Positions 1 through 5,588 of a stretch of DNA of 6,583 bases are shown here, piece after piece. The notes under the pieces are model-generated. The model had not been told where the DNA came from, ran no database searches, and saw nothing but the letters and a program-made list of their open reading frames with translations. Position numbers and translations under genes: made by a program. The first letter of the stretch is position 1, and every line of letters begins with the position of its first letter. Source of the stretch: an uncultured Verrucomicrobiae bacterium (GTDB taxonomy: Bacteria; Verrucomicrobiota; Verrucomicrobiia; Verrucomicrobiales; DEV007); NCBI GenBank assembly GCA_937898895.1, contig CALDKL010000106.1:1-6583 (forward strand), read 5' to 3'.

Positions 1-110
1 ATGAGCTTGCGGTGCGTGAGGTCGCCGGTCGCTCCAAAAATGACCAGAACGCACGATTCAGGGTGGTTGCGCAGGCTGAGATCAGCCTCGCGAAAGGGGT
101 TGTCTTCCAT
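1..110 (-). CDS. zwf: Glucose-6-phosphate 1-dehydrogenase, N-terminal fragment (runs off left edge)
   Basis: Only the first 36 codons are in the window; the rest lies beyond base 1. The fragment starts MEDNPFREADLSL and reaches VIFGATGDLTHRKL, the hallmark N-terminal NADP-binding loop of glucose-6-phosphate dehydrogenase (GAxGDLxxRKL). The enzyme oxidises glucose 6-phosphate to 6-phosphogluconolactone with NADP+ in the cytosol, the entry step of the oxidative pentose phosphate pathway. The ATG at 108-110 is chosen because a leader of about 20 residues before the VIFGATGDL strand is usual for the family. No Shine-Dalgarno is visible before it. It lies 78 bp downstream of the DUF2071 gene on the same strand, so it may be read from that operon or from its own promoter. 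Catalytic residues are outside the window, so intactness cannot be judged. Confidence 0.9.
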   Translation of the reverse strand, partial: MEDNPFREADLSLRNHPESCVLVIFGATGDLTHRKL

Positions 111-188
111 TGGGCGCAATGAACCAGCAGATTTCCCCCCAATGCAAATGATTTGGGCATGGAGTGGCGTTGGCGAAGCCCTGCGGAG
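111..188. other. Intergenic gap between DUF2071 gene and zwf
   Basis: This 78-bp gap separates two minus-strand genes. It holds an 11-bp palindrome, CAAATGATTTG at 145-155, flanked by ATGC (142-145) and GCAT (157-160), which could be a small imperfect hairpin or a protein site. I see no GC-rich stem followed by a T-run on the minus strand, so no intrinsic terminator is evident after the DUF2071 gene. I see no convincing -35/-10 pair for zwf. Confidence 0.3.
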
Positions 189-989
189 TTAGGCAAAGCG
201 AGGTCGCCCCATCCAGACGTCGTGGACCCCCTCGCTGTAGGTCGCGCCGACGAAGCGCAGGCTCTCTGTCCACGGTTGGCGGAGAGTCTGCCAAACGGTT
301 TCCATCGTCTCATCCTCCATTCGGATCGTGCGCAGAGTCCATGGCTCATGCCAGACGCGAAAGGCGAGGGGACGGAATCCGGCGGCGGTATAGGCGGTGT
401 AGCGCTCGACGAGAAACTCCTCCAGACTTCCCGGAGCCGCCATTCGCTCCGGACCGATAAACTGTCCGCGGAAGAGGCCTGTGTGGTTGCCCGACGTCAC
501 GACGACCGTTCCGGAGACTCCGTTTGGGTGGGTTTGATAGGACAAACTTCCCCTTCGGTAGGGCAGGCCGAACGTGGCAGGTCCCAATCGCACCGCGAGA
601 GGATGATCGAGCCATTCGTGTTGGAAAAAAATGCCCCGTCCCCGGGCACCGCGCACATAGGTTCGCACGTTGAGGAATCGCTGTGTCTTCATCCCGGCGG
701 TGAGCCAGCGCGTCCATCGTCCGCCAAAGGCCGGGCGGAAGCGGAGCATGGTGAACGCGACGAGGGAGACGTAGGCCTTTCCTTCGTGGAGGTCGAGAGG
801 AAAGGGGATGGCCTCCTGCAGCGCGTCTGCGTCGACCTCGTAGTGGAGAAACACCATCTCTCTCCAGTCGCCCAGAAAGACGGGACCATTGCCCCGGCCG
901 ATCCGCATCGCATCCCGCGCCTCCCCCGAGAGGGTCGATCGCTCGGTCCGACCCTGTTCGGTCCCGGAATCGAGCGATGGGATTCTCAT
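189..989 (-). CDS. DUF2071 (YqjF-family) protein
   Basis: The 266-residue product (239 from the inner start) matches the DUF2071/YqjF family by pattern. It opens the domain with GDWREMVFLHYEVD, then has a PFPLDLHEGKAYVSLVAF segment, NVRTYVRG, FGLPYRRG and a C-terminal FVGATYSEGVHDVWMGRP. The family is thought to share an acetoacetate-decarboxylase-like fold, but no reaction is established, so none is assigned. It has no signal peptide or membrane segment and is probably cytosolic. Two starts are possible. ATG at 987-989 lies 5 bp after the epimerase stop, and the added 27 codons are GC-rich at third positions. ATG at 906-908 places the conserved domain about ten residues in, as usual for the family, and has GGGGGAGG 11 bp upstream. 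I list the longer one with low certainty on the start. It is the third gene of the gbsR-like operon. Confidence 0.88.
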   Translation of the reverse strand: MRIPSLDSGTEQGRTERSTLSGEARDAMRIGRGNGPVFLGDWREMVFLHYEVDADALQEAIPFPLDLHEGKAYVSLVAFTMLRFRPAFGGRWTRWLTAGMKTQRFLNVRTYVRGARGRGIFFQHEWLDHPLAVRLGPATFGLPYRRGSLSYQTHPNGVSGTVVVTSGNHTGLFRGQFIGPERMAAPGSLEEFLVERYTAYTAAGFRPLAFRVWHEPWTLRTIRMEDETMETVWQTLRQPWTESLRFVGATYSEGVHDVWMGRPRFA

Positions 990-994
990 GGGAA

Positions 995-1990
995 TCAGCG
1001 GGCGTAGGTGGTGACCCAATCGCGTTCCCGTGCCTCGGTCGGTTTGGGTAGGAGCAGATCGGCGAGAGCGGTCGCGAGTTCGTGGTGGCGAAAGCGAAAA
1101 CCGAGTCCGTGGATACGGCAGGGCAGGCCGCGACGCCCGTTCAGGGCGAGGTCGGGATCGGTGTCGAGGAGTGGCGCACCGAGGCGCACGAGCCAAGCCG
1201 GGGAGGGGAGGCCGAAGGGCATCCGGAGAGTGCGGCGCAGGGTGTTCATGAATTCCGCGTTGGTGACGGGTTGAAGACCGGTGGCGTTGCAGATTCCGTG
1301 GATCGCCGGATTCCGGATCGCCTCGAGAAAGAGGCGCGTCATGTCCTCGAGGTGGATCCAGCTGATCCACTGGCGTCCGCTGCCGATGCGTCCGCCGAGC
1401 CCGAGCCGGGCGAGCCGGGCGAGCTTCGGCAAGGCGCCTCCGTCCCGGCCAAGGACCAATCCGATCCGAAGGACGGCCCATCGCATCTCGGGGCGAATGG
1501 CGCGGCCGAGTGCTTCCTCCCAGGCGATGCAGACGTCGGTGGGAAACTCGTCAGGGATGAAAGCCGATTCGCCGCAGAGGCGATCTCCCGCGTTGCCATA
1601 GATGGCGAGGCTGGCCGCCTGTACCCAGACTGCGGGAGGACGATACACCTGCCGCAGGGCGGTGCCGAGAACATCGCAGGAATCGACGCGGGAACGCAGG
1701 ATCTCCGCCCGGTTGCTCTCGGTGCGGCGACATTCGACCGATTTTCCGGCGAGGTTGACGAGGGCGACGGCCCCCTCGAGTTCGCAGACCCACGGTTTCT
1801 CCGCAGTGCGTCCGTCCCATCGCACGGGACGACCGGGCCCTCGGTGATTCGCCGGATCTCTCGTGAGGACGACGACTTCGTAGCCCGCCCCTTCGAGAGC
1901 GGCGGCGAGAGCCCGCCCCAGGAAGCCGCTCCCTCCGGCGAGGACGACACGACCGCCTTCGTTTGTGGTATTGATAGGGATTTCCTTCAT
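995..1990 (-). CDS. TIGR01777-family NAD(P)-dependent epimerase
   Basis: This 331-residue protein belongs to the extended short-chain dehydrogenase superfamily, TIGR01777 (YfcH-like) branch. The nucleotide-binding loop GGSGFLG is at residues 19-25 (GxxGxxG). LVNLAGKSV follows at about 78-86, and ASLAIYG at 127-133 contains the catalytic-position Tyr132. The usual lysine four residues later is not apparent, as is common in this branch. RIGLVLGRDGGALPK (176-190) is the family signature. Residues around 278-325, ending in GLGFRFRHHELATALADLL, match the C-terminal DUF1731 extension. The true substrate is unknown; the epimerase label comes from fold only. The start codon overlaps the stop of the GbsR-like gene by ATGA (1987-1990), so translation is probably coupled. 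The N-terminus carries about ten extra residues before the first beta strand. Confidence 0.93.
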   Translation of the reverse strand: MKEIPINTTNEGGRVVLAGGSGFLGRALAAALEGAGYEVVVLTRDPANHRGPGRPVRWDGRTAEKPWVCELEGAVALVNLAGKSVECRRTESNRAEILRSRVDSCDVLGTALRQVYRPPAVWVQAASLAIYGNAGDRLCGESAFIPDEFPTDVCIAWEEALGRAIRPEMRWAVLRIGLVLGRDGGALPKLARLARLGLGGRIGSGRQWISWIHLEDMTRLFLEAIRNPAIHGICNATGLQPVTNAEFMNTLRRTLRMPFGLPSPAWLVRLGAPLLDTDPDLALNGRRGLPCRIHGLGFRFRHHELATALADLLLPKPTEARERDWVTTYAR

Positions 1991-2526
1991 TTCAGGAGAA
2001 GACCGAGCGATTTTGCGATTTTGTCTCCCATGCGGATCGCGCTGACGGCTGATTTCGTGGGGAGTCGATCCATTTTTTCGTAGAAGTCACTGACGAGTTC
2101 AAAGAACCCGAGCAACTCCTCAATCTGACGTTTTGCATAGGCCTGCGAGGAGCCCTTCGTCGCCCCGGCCTCCGTGACGCAGGTGCGCAGTCGGGCGAGG
2201 GTGGGATCGATCTCGCGCCGCTTTCGCTCTGCCGCGATGATGCGGAAGAGTTCATGCACATCGTGAATCGATTCGAAATGATCGCGACGATCTCCGGTAA
2301 GATGGACAATGTTCACGATGCCCCAGTTTTGCAGTTCCTTGAGGCTGTTGCTGACATTGGACCGGGCCACCCCGAGCGCCTCGCAGATCTCCTCGGCGTG
2401 GAGAGGGCGCTCCGAGAGGAACAGCAGGGCGTGGATCTGGGCGACGGTGCGGTTGATCCCCCATCGGGTTCCCATCTCCCCCCAGTGGAGGATGAATTGT
2501 TGCGCAAAGGGTGGAAGTTCTTTCAT
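1987..2526 (-). CDS. GbsR/MarR-type transcriptional regulator
   Basis: This 179-residue protein resembles the GbsR branch of winged-helix regulators. The N-terminal FILHWGEMGTRWGINRT (about residues 11-27) and the following QIHALLFLSERPL are typical of the branch. A helix-turn-helix spans about 38-66 (HAEEICEALGVARSNVSNSL), with a wing at LTGDRRDHFES (about 76-86). The C-terminal half is helical and probably makes the dimer. In Bacillus, GbsR represses choline-to-glycine-betaine genes, but no choline, betaine or osmolyte gene is seen here, so the ligand is unknown. The start at 2526 is set by the conserved N-terminus, and there is no Shine-Dalgarno. It heads an operon with the epimerase (ATGA overlap) and the DUF2071 gene. 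The inverted repeat just upstream suggests autoregulation. Confidence 0.93.
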   Translation of the reverse strand: MKELPPFAQQFILHWGEMGTRWGINRTVAQIHALLFLSERPLHAEEICEALGVARSNVSNSLKELQNWGIVNIVHLTGDRRDHFESIHDVHELFRIIAAERKRREIDPTLARLRTCVTEAGATKGSSQAYAKRQIEELLGFFELVSDFYEKMDRLPTKSAVSAIRMGDKIAKSLGLLLK

Positions 2527-2534
2527 TTCGGTTA

Positions 2535-2552
2535 TTTCTGTCGTAACAGAAA
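2535..2552. promoter_or_regulatory. Candidate operator of the GbsR-like regulator
   Basis: An inverted repeat of perfect 7-bp arms around a 4-bp spacer, TTTCTGT-CGTA-ACAGAAA, sits 8 bp before the start codon of the regulator gene. Size and symmetry suit a dimeric winged-helix repressor, and the position would block promoter clearance or initiation. Binding by this regulator is inferred from location alone. I saw no second full copy elsewhere in the window. Confidence 0.55.
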
Positions 2553-2573
2553 CTCGGGAAAGAACGATTGCAA
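2545..2573 (-). promoter_or_regulatory. Weak candidate promoter for the regulator operon
   Basis: On the minus strand TTGCAA (2568-2573, four of six to TTGACA) is followed after 17 bp by TCTGTT (2545-2550, three of six to TATAAT). The putative -10 lies inside the inverted repeat at 2535-2552, which would explain repression, and the transcript would have a leader of only about a dozen bases. The -10 match is poor, so this is tentative. Confidence 0.2.
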
Positions 2574-2595
2574 GGAAAAAAGCGTGGGCTGACCG

Positions 2596-2607
2596 GTTTC
2601 GCGAAAC
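2596..2607. repeat. Perfect 12-bp palindrome in divergent region
   Basis: GTTTCGCGAAAC is a perfect palindrome with no spacer, in the non-coding region between the divergently transcribed regulator and exported-protein genes. ACCG before it (2592-2595) and CGGT after it (2611-2614) could extend it with a 3-base bulge. It could be a second protein-binding site. It has no T-run, so it is not an intrinsic terminator. Confidence 0.35.
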
Positions 2608-2669
2608 ACTCGGTTAGCCATAAATCGTGAATCTGCCTTGCCGACTCCGACGTGCGATCCGCCACCAAA

Positions 2670-2700
2670 TCCACCCGAGACGGGTCCACCAAGGGGTGGA
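2670..2700 (+). repeat. Overlapping, mutually exclusive inverted repeats
   Basis: Three stems can form here. TCCACCC (2670-2676) can pair with GGGTGGA (2694-2700) across a 17-base loop. Alternatively ACCCG (2673-2677) pairs with CGGGT (2681-2685), and TCCACC (2685-2690) pairs with GGTGGA (2695-2700). The hexamer TCCACC is therefore directly repeated, and both copies compete for the same partner. This matters as RNA only if transcription of the downstream gene starts before 2670, which is not shown. Confidence 0.3.
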
Positions 2701-2746
2701 ATCTCCGGTGAAACAGGTCCGGATTGCGAGGGGCGACCGGGATCAC

Positions 2747-2776
2747 TTGCCAGACAAGGGGTTTTCCCCTTATCTT
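2747..2776 (+). promoter_or_regulatory. Candidate promoter of the exported-protein gene, with embedded palindrome
   Basis: TTGCCA (2747-2752) and TATCTT (2771-2776) are separated by 18 bp and each matches the sigma-70 consensus at four of six positions. The spacer carries an inverted repeat, AAGGGG-TTTT-CCCCTT (2756-2771), that touches the -10. Initiation about seven bases after the -10 would fall on or next to the ATG at 2783, so the transcript could be leaderless. That agrees with the missing Shine-Dalgarno. The prediction is by eye only. Confidence 0.35.
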
Positions 2777-2782
2777 TGGGTC

Positions 2783-3292
2783 ATGCGATCCCGATCTCTC
2801 GTTTTCGGACTGCTCCTCGCCTTTGCCCTGTGGTGCGAGGGGGCGGGAAAGCAGGCCAAGCTCTACCTCGTCACCTTCCATGTGGAAGGGGAGGAGACGG
2901 ACAATCCGAAGATGGTCACTCCCGTGAAGCTGGGGCAGGAACATCGGCAGTATTTTTTCAGCAAGGTTCCCACGTTCACCGATCGGGACATCGCTTGGTT
3001 CTTCCCCTTCACTGCGTCGGACGGGGTTTCCTACGGGGCGGCTTTCCGGTTCAAGGAGCATTCTGCGACGAAACTCAAGGCGATCACGCTGACCAATCAG
3101 GGCAAATTGCTCGGCCTCCGCTGTTCCGACGCTCCCCTGCAGGCCGTGATGATCGACCGCCCCATCGACGACGGGGTTGTCGTGATCTGGAGCGGTTTGC
3201 AGCAGCGACATCTCCAGGAGTTCCGGAAGAAGTTTCCTCACGTGGATGACTTCCAGCCTGCGGACAGCCCTCAGTTTGCGGCACCGAATTGA
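2783..3292 (+). CDS. Small exported protein of unknown function
   Basis: The product has 169 residues. The N-terminus MRSRSLVFGLLLAFALWCEGAG is a clear Sec signal: basic start, hydrophobic core and probable cleavage around residues 20-22. The cysteine at 18 lacks a proper lipobox, so a lipoprotein is unlikely. The mature protein is mixed and charged with no further membrane segment. It includes YLVTFHVEGEETDNPKMV, then an aromatic stretch (YFFSKVPTFTDRDIAWFFPF), and a C-terminal part (about 110-155) with LTNQGKLLGLRCSDAPLQAVMI followed by a VVIWSGL strand and a helix. That last part faintly recalls the SecDF P1 head subdomain (strand, exposed loop, GxxxIxG, helix), but the likeness is weak and no function is assigned. 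The start at 2783 is chosen because the signal peptide begins there; the frame stays open upstream to 2627, but that extension would bury the signal. The M23 peptidase gene follows on the same strand after 103 bp. Confidence 0.82.
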   Translation: MRSRSLVFGLLLAFALWCEGAGKQAKLYLVTFHVEGEETDNPKMVTPVKLGQEHRQYFFSKVPTFTDRDIAWFFPFTASDGVSYGAAFRFKEHSATKLKAITLTNQGKLLGLRCSDAPLQAVMIDRPIDDGVVVIWSGLQQRHLQEFRKKFPHVDDFQPADSPQFAAPN

Positions 3293-3395
3293 GTGGGGGG
3301 GGTGAGGGCGCCCGGCGACCGACGTGGGCAAGGGAATGCTCGCGCATTGGCGGGGCTGTGCTACGAGTCTCCGGATCGATTCTCCATTTTGCCCA
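3293..3395 (+). other. Gap between exported-protein and M23 genes
   Basis: This 103-bp gap holds GGGCGCCC, an 8-bp palindrome just after the stop, and a small hairpin AATGC-TCGC-GCATT (3335-3348). Neither is followed by a T-run, so there is no convincing terminator. I see no clear promoter for the peptidase gene. The two plus-strand genes may be co-transcribed. Confidence 0.3.
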
Positions 3396-4430
3396 ATGCC
3401 ACGCTGCCTCGCCCTCCTCTTCCTCGTTTCGGTGCTTTCGTCCGTATCGGTCCGCAGTGCGCCGCTCGGACTCGTGCTGCCGACGGACAATACGGCGATC
3501 TTTTCGGAGGATCCCTCCCGGTTCTTCATGTACACGGACCGCAATTTCGAAGGGGTCCTGACAAAGCCCTGGAGCGGCGGGGCCTATGGGTTCACGCGCA
3601 ATCAGAAGCGCACCGCTGCGGGGATCATCCTGACACGGCTGCACGAGGGCATCGACATCCGCCCGATGCATCGCGATGCCGCCGGAGAGCCGCTCGACGA
3701 AGTCAGGGCCATTGCGACGGGCACCGTCGTCTACGTGAATGACATCGCCGGACAGAGCAACTACGGACGGTATGTCGTCGTCCATCATGATTGGGGGGAG
3801 GGTCCCTTTTTCTCGCTTTACGCACACCTCCGCAGCGCCTCGGTCGTGGCGGGAAAACCCGTCGCGGCGGGCGAGACGATTGCGAAAATGGGCTATACCG
3901 GCGACGGCATCAATCGAGAGAGGGCCCACGTCCACGTCGAACTGAATTTCATCCTCAGCGACCGTTTCCAGGCCTGGTATGGCGCGCATTTCACGACAAA
4001 GAACCACCACGGCATCTACAACGGGATCAATCTCACCGGCATTGACATCGCCGGACTCTTCAGGGCTCATCGGCAGAATCCCGCGATCACACTTCCCGAA
4101 TTTCTCCGCCAGCACACCGAGGTCCACTACACGGTGCGGGTGCCAAAGTCGGGTGACCTCGCCATGCTCCTGCGCTATCCCTGGCTCGGGCGTGATCTCG
4201 ACAAGGTGCCGGATCCGAAAGCCTGGGAGTTTTCTTTCGCCGCCACCGGTGTTCCCCTCGAAATCCGCCCGAGCGGTCAGGCCGTATCGGGCCCGGTGGT
4301 GACCTATGTGAAGCCAACGAAAGGCAATCACGCCGACTTCACCGTGGGGCGTCTTTCCGGCACGGGGAGCACTGCGACCCTTACTCCGGCGGGTTCGCGA
4401 TACCTCCAACTGATCAGCGATTCGTTCTGA
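3396..4430 (+). CDS. Secreted M23-family zinc metallopeptidase
   Basis: This 344-residue protein has a signal peptide (MPRCLALLFLVSVLSSVSVRSA, cleavage near residue 22) and a LytM/M23 catalytic domain at about residues 75-190. Zinc ligands are His83 and Asp87 (HEGID) and His180 (second His of HVH). The probable catalytic pair is His144 (YAHL) and His178. The set is complete, so the enzyme should be active. M23 enzymes cut peptide cross-links in peptidoglycan, so a role in cell-wall remodelling or lysis in the periplasm or outside is likely but inferred. The C-terminal stretch of about 150 residues (190-344) begins with a Tyr/His/Asn-rich segment, continues with beta-rich sequence, and matches no domain I recognise; it may bind the wall. 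The start at 3396 is chosen because the signal begins there; the frame extends upstream to 3324 without coding character. No Shine-Dalgarno is visible. Confidence 0.92.
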   Translation: MPRCLALLFLVSVLSSVSVRSAPLGLVLPTDNTAIFSEDPSRFFMYTDRNFEGVLTKPWSGGAYGFTRNQKRTAAGIILTRLHEGIDIRPMHRDAAGEPLDEVRAIATGTVVYVNDIAGQSNYGRYVVVHHDWGEGPFFSLYAHLRSASVVAGKPVAAGETIAKMGYTGDGINRERAHVHVELNFILSDRFQAWYGAHFTTKNHHGIYNGINLTGIDIAGLFRAHRQNPAITLPEFLRQHTEVHYTVRVPKSGDLAMLLRYPWLGRDLDKVPDPKAWEFSFAATGVPLEIRPSGQAVSGPVVTYVKPTKGNHADFTVGRLSGTGSTATLTPAGSRYLQLISDSF

Positions 4431-4466
4431 GCCGGGATATTTTTCCGAGAGGCGACGGAGGGAAAT

Positions 4467-4480
4467 GGGACAATTGCCCC
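4467..4480. terminator. Weak candidate hairpin between convergent genes
   Basis: GGGACAATTGCCCC is a 14-bp palindrome with one mismatched pair. It abuts the mnmA stop codon in the 50-bp gap between the convergent M23 and mnmA genes. It could slow polymerase from either side, but it lacks a following T-run. The T-rich stretch ATATTTTTCC at 4438-4447 is not preceded by a clear stem. Termination here is a guess from position. Confidence 0.2.
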
Positions 4481-5560
4481 CTATCCGTAAATCTCTTCGA
4501 AGATCCCGCCGCCAAGGAGCCGGTCGCCCTCGTAGAACGCGCAGATCTGGCCGGGGGTGAGGGCTCGCTGTGGGCTCGCAAAGGTGAGCCGGGCGGTGGA
4601 CTCGTCGAGCATCTCCGCGACAGCGGGCGCGGCCTCGGATCGGTAGCGAGGCTGTGCGAGCAGGGAGGGGGCGGCGGACAGGGGGCGGTGGGTCACGCTG
4701 ATGCTTCCGACCCGACAGCGGGTCGCGTAGAGCCCCGGTGTATCCGCCCCATCGAAAGCGACGACGAGTTCATTCGTCTCCGGCCGCTTCGCGACGACGA
4801 CATAGGCTTTGCCGAAGGTGTTCGAGGGCACTCCGAGTCCTTTCCGTTGGCCGAGGGTGTGGAGGTGGAGGCCGCGGTGGCGACCGACGGTTTCCCCTTT
4901 TAGATTGACGATGGTTCCGGGCGAGTCGGGGATGTAATGGGAGAGGAAATCGCTCATCCGGATCTGGCCGATGAAACAGATGCCCTGACTGTCTTTCTTC
5001 TCCGCCATGGGGATGCCGAGACGGGCCGCCTCGCGTCTCACTTCGGGTTTGGCGAGGTGGCCGATGGGGAAAAGGGCGGGGCGCAGCTGTTCCTGGCGGA
5101 GCAGCGCGAGGAAGTAGGTCTGATCCTTGCCGAGTGCGCCGCGCAGGAGATCGACCGATCCATCCGGACTTTGGACCCGTTTCGCGTAGTGGCCGGTGGC
5201 GAGAAAATCGAAGCCCTGTGCGTTCGCGAATTCGCGAAAGAGACCGAATTTCATCTCGCGGTTGCACATCACGTCGGGGTTCGGGGTGATGCCCTCCCGG
5301 TAGCCCGAGAGGAGGTAATCGACGACGCGGTCGCGGTATTCCTCGGTGAGGCTGAGAATGCGGAATTCGATGCCGAGGAATTCGCAGACGGCCCTGGCGT
5401 CGCGGATGTCCTCCTCCCACGGGCAGTCGCCGGGGAGTCCCTCTTCGTTGGTCCAGTTTTTCATGTAGGCACCGACGACTTCGTGCCCCTGCTCGAGCAG
5501 AAGCGCCGCCGCCACACTGGAGTCTACGCCGCCGGACATTGCCGCGAGGATTTTTGCCAT
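4481..5560 (-). CDS. mnmA: tRNA-specific 2-thiouridylase MnmA
   Basis: The 359-residue product has the normal length and motifs of MnmA. The enzyme thiolates the wobble uridine (U34) of tRNAs for Lys, Glu and Gln, using ATP to adenylate C2 and a persulfide sulfur passed along the cysteine-desulfurase relay. The PP-loop SGGVDSS is at residues 9-15. YMKNW is at 32-36. The catalytic cysteines are Cys99 (DVMCNREMKFG) and Cys195 (GICFIG). ATGHYAK is at 121-127 and KDQTYFL at 145-151. The C-terminal beta-barrel domain includes HTLGQRKGLG and ends in LLGGGIFEEIYG. The start at 5560 gives the usual MAKILAAMSGG opening; an open extension to 5614 is Arg/Lys-rich and runs into the upstream gene. It lies 28 bp downstream of the sugar ABC ATPase gene on the same strand and may be read through from it, although the functions are unrelated. 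Confidence 0.97.
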   Translation of the reverse strand: MAKILAAMSGGVDSSVAAALLLEQGHEVVGAYMKNWTNEEGLPGDCPWEEDIRDARAVCEFLGIEFRILSLTEEYRDRVVDYLLSGYREGITPNPDVMCNREMKFGLFREFANAQGFDFLATGHYAKRVQSPDGSVDLLRGALGKDQTYFLALLRQEQLRPALFPIGHLAKPEVRREAARLGIPMAEKKDSQGICFIGQIRMSDFLSHYIPDSPGTIVNLKGETVGRHRGLHLHTLGQRKGLGVPSNTFGKAYVVVAKRPETNELVVAFDGADTPGLYATRCRVGSISVTHRPLSAAPSLLAQPRYRSEAAPAVAEMLDESTARLTFASPQRALTPGQICAFYEGDRLLGGGIFEEIYG

Positions 5561-5588
5561 GCGGGAATGTAGCCCAGGTTTCAGAACG

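Noticed and set aside
153..1007. Plus-strand open frame of 284 codons opposite the DUF2071 gene
   Set aside because: It is antisense to a gene with clear family motifs, its product has no recognisable motif and is Arg/Gly/Glu-rich, as expected of a high-GC shadow frame.
1082..2083. Plus-strand open frame of 333 codons opposite the epimerase gene
   Set aside because: It is a complete shadow of the epimerase, whose nucleotide-binding and C-terminal motifs are unmistakable. The antisense product is low in hydrophobic structure.
1987..2526. Assignment of the regulator as GbsR of choline/betaine metabolism
   Set aside because: Family likeness is good, but no choline dehydrogenase, betaine aldehyde dehydrogenase or osmolyte transporter gene is present, so the symbol gbsR was not used.
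2627..2782. Upstream extension of the exported-protein gene
   Set aside because: It would place 52 Arg/His-rich residues before a clear signal peptide, and the stretch contains inverted repeats and a promoter-like pair instead.
3335..3348. AATGC-TCGC-GCATT hairpin as a terminator
   Set aside because: The stem is only 5 bp and is not followed by a T-run, so it is probably chance.
2252..3544. Minus-strand open frame of 430 codons across the divergent region
   Set aside because: It runs antisense to the exported-protein gene and out of frame through the regulator gene, with no family resemblance. It is open only because stop codons are rare in this base composition.
3084..4409. Minus-strand open frame of 441 codons opposite the M23 gene
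   Set aside because: It is longer than the real gene, but the opposite strand carries a signal peptide and all M23 catalytic residues. The antisense product has no domain and is rich in Arg, Gly and Glu.
4937..5572. Plus-strand open frame of 211 codons opposite mnmA
   Set aside because: It is a shadow of mnmA, whose catalytic cysteines and PP-loop are intact on the minus strand.
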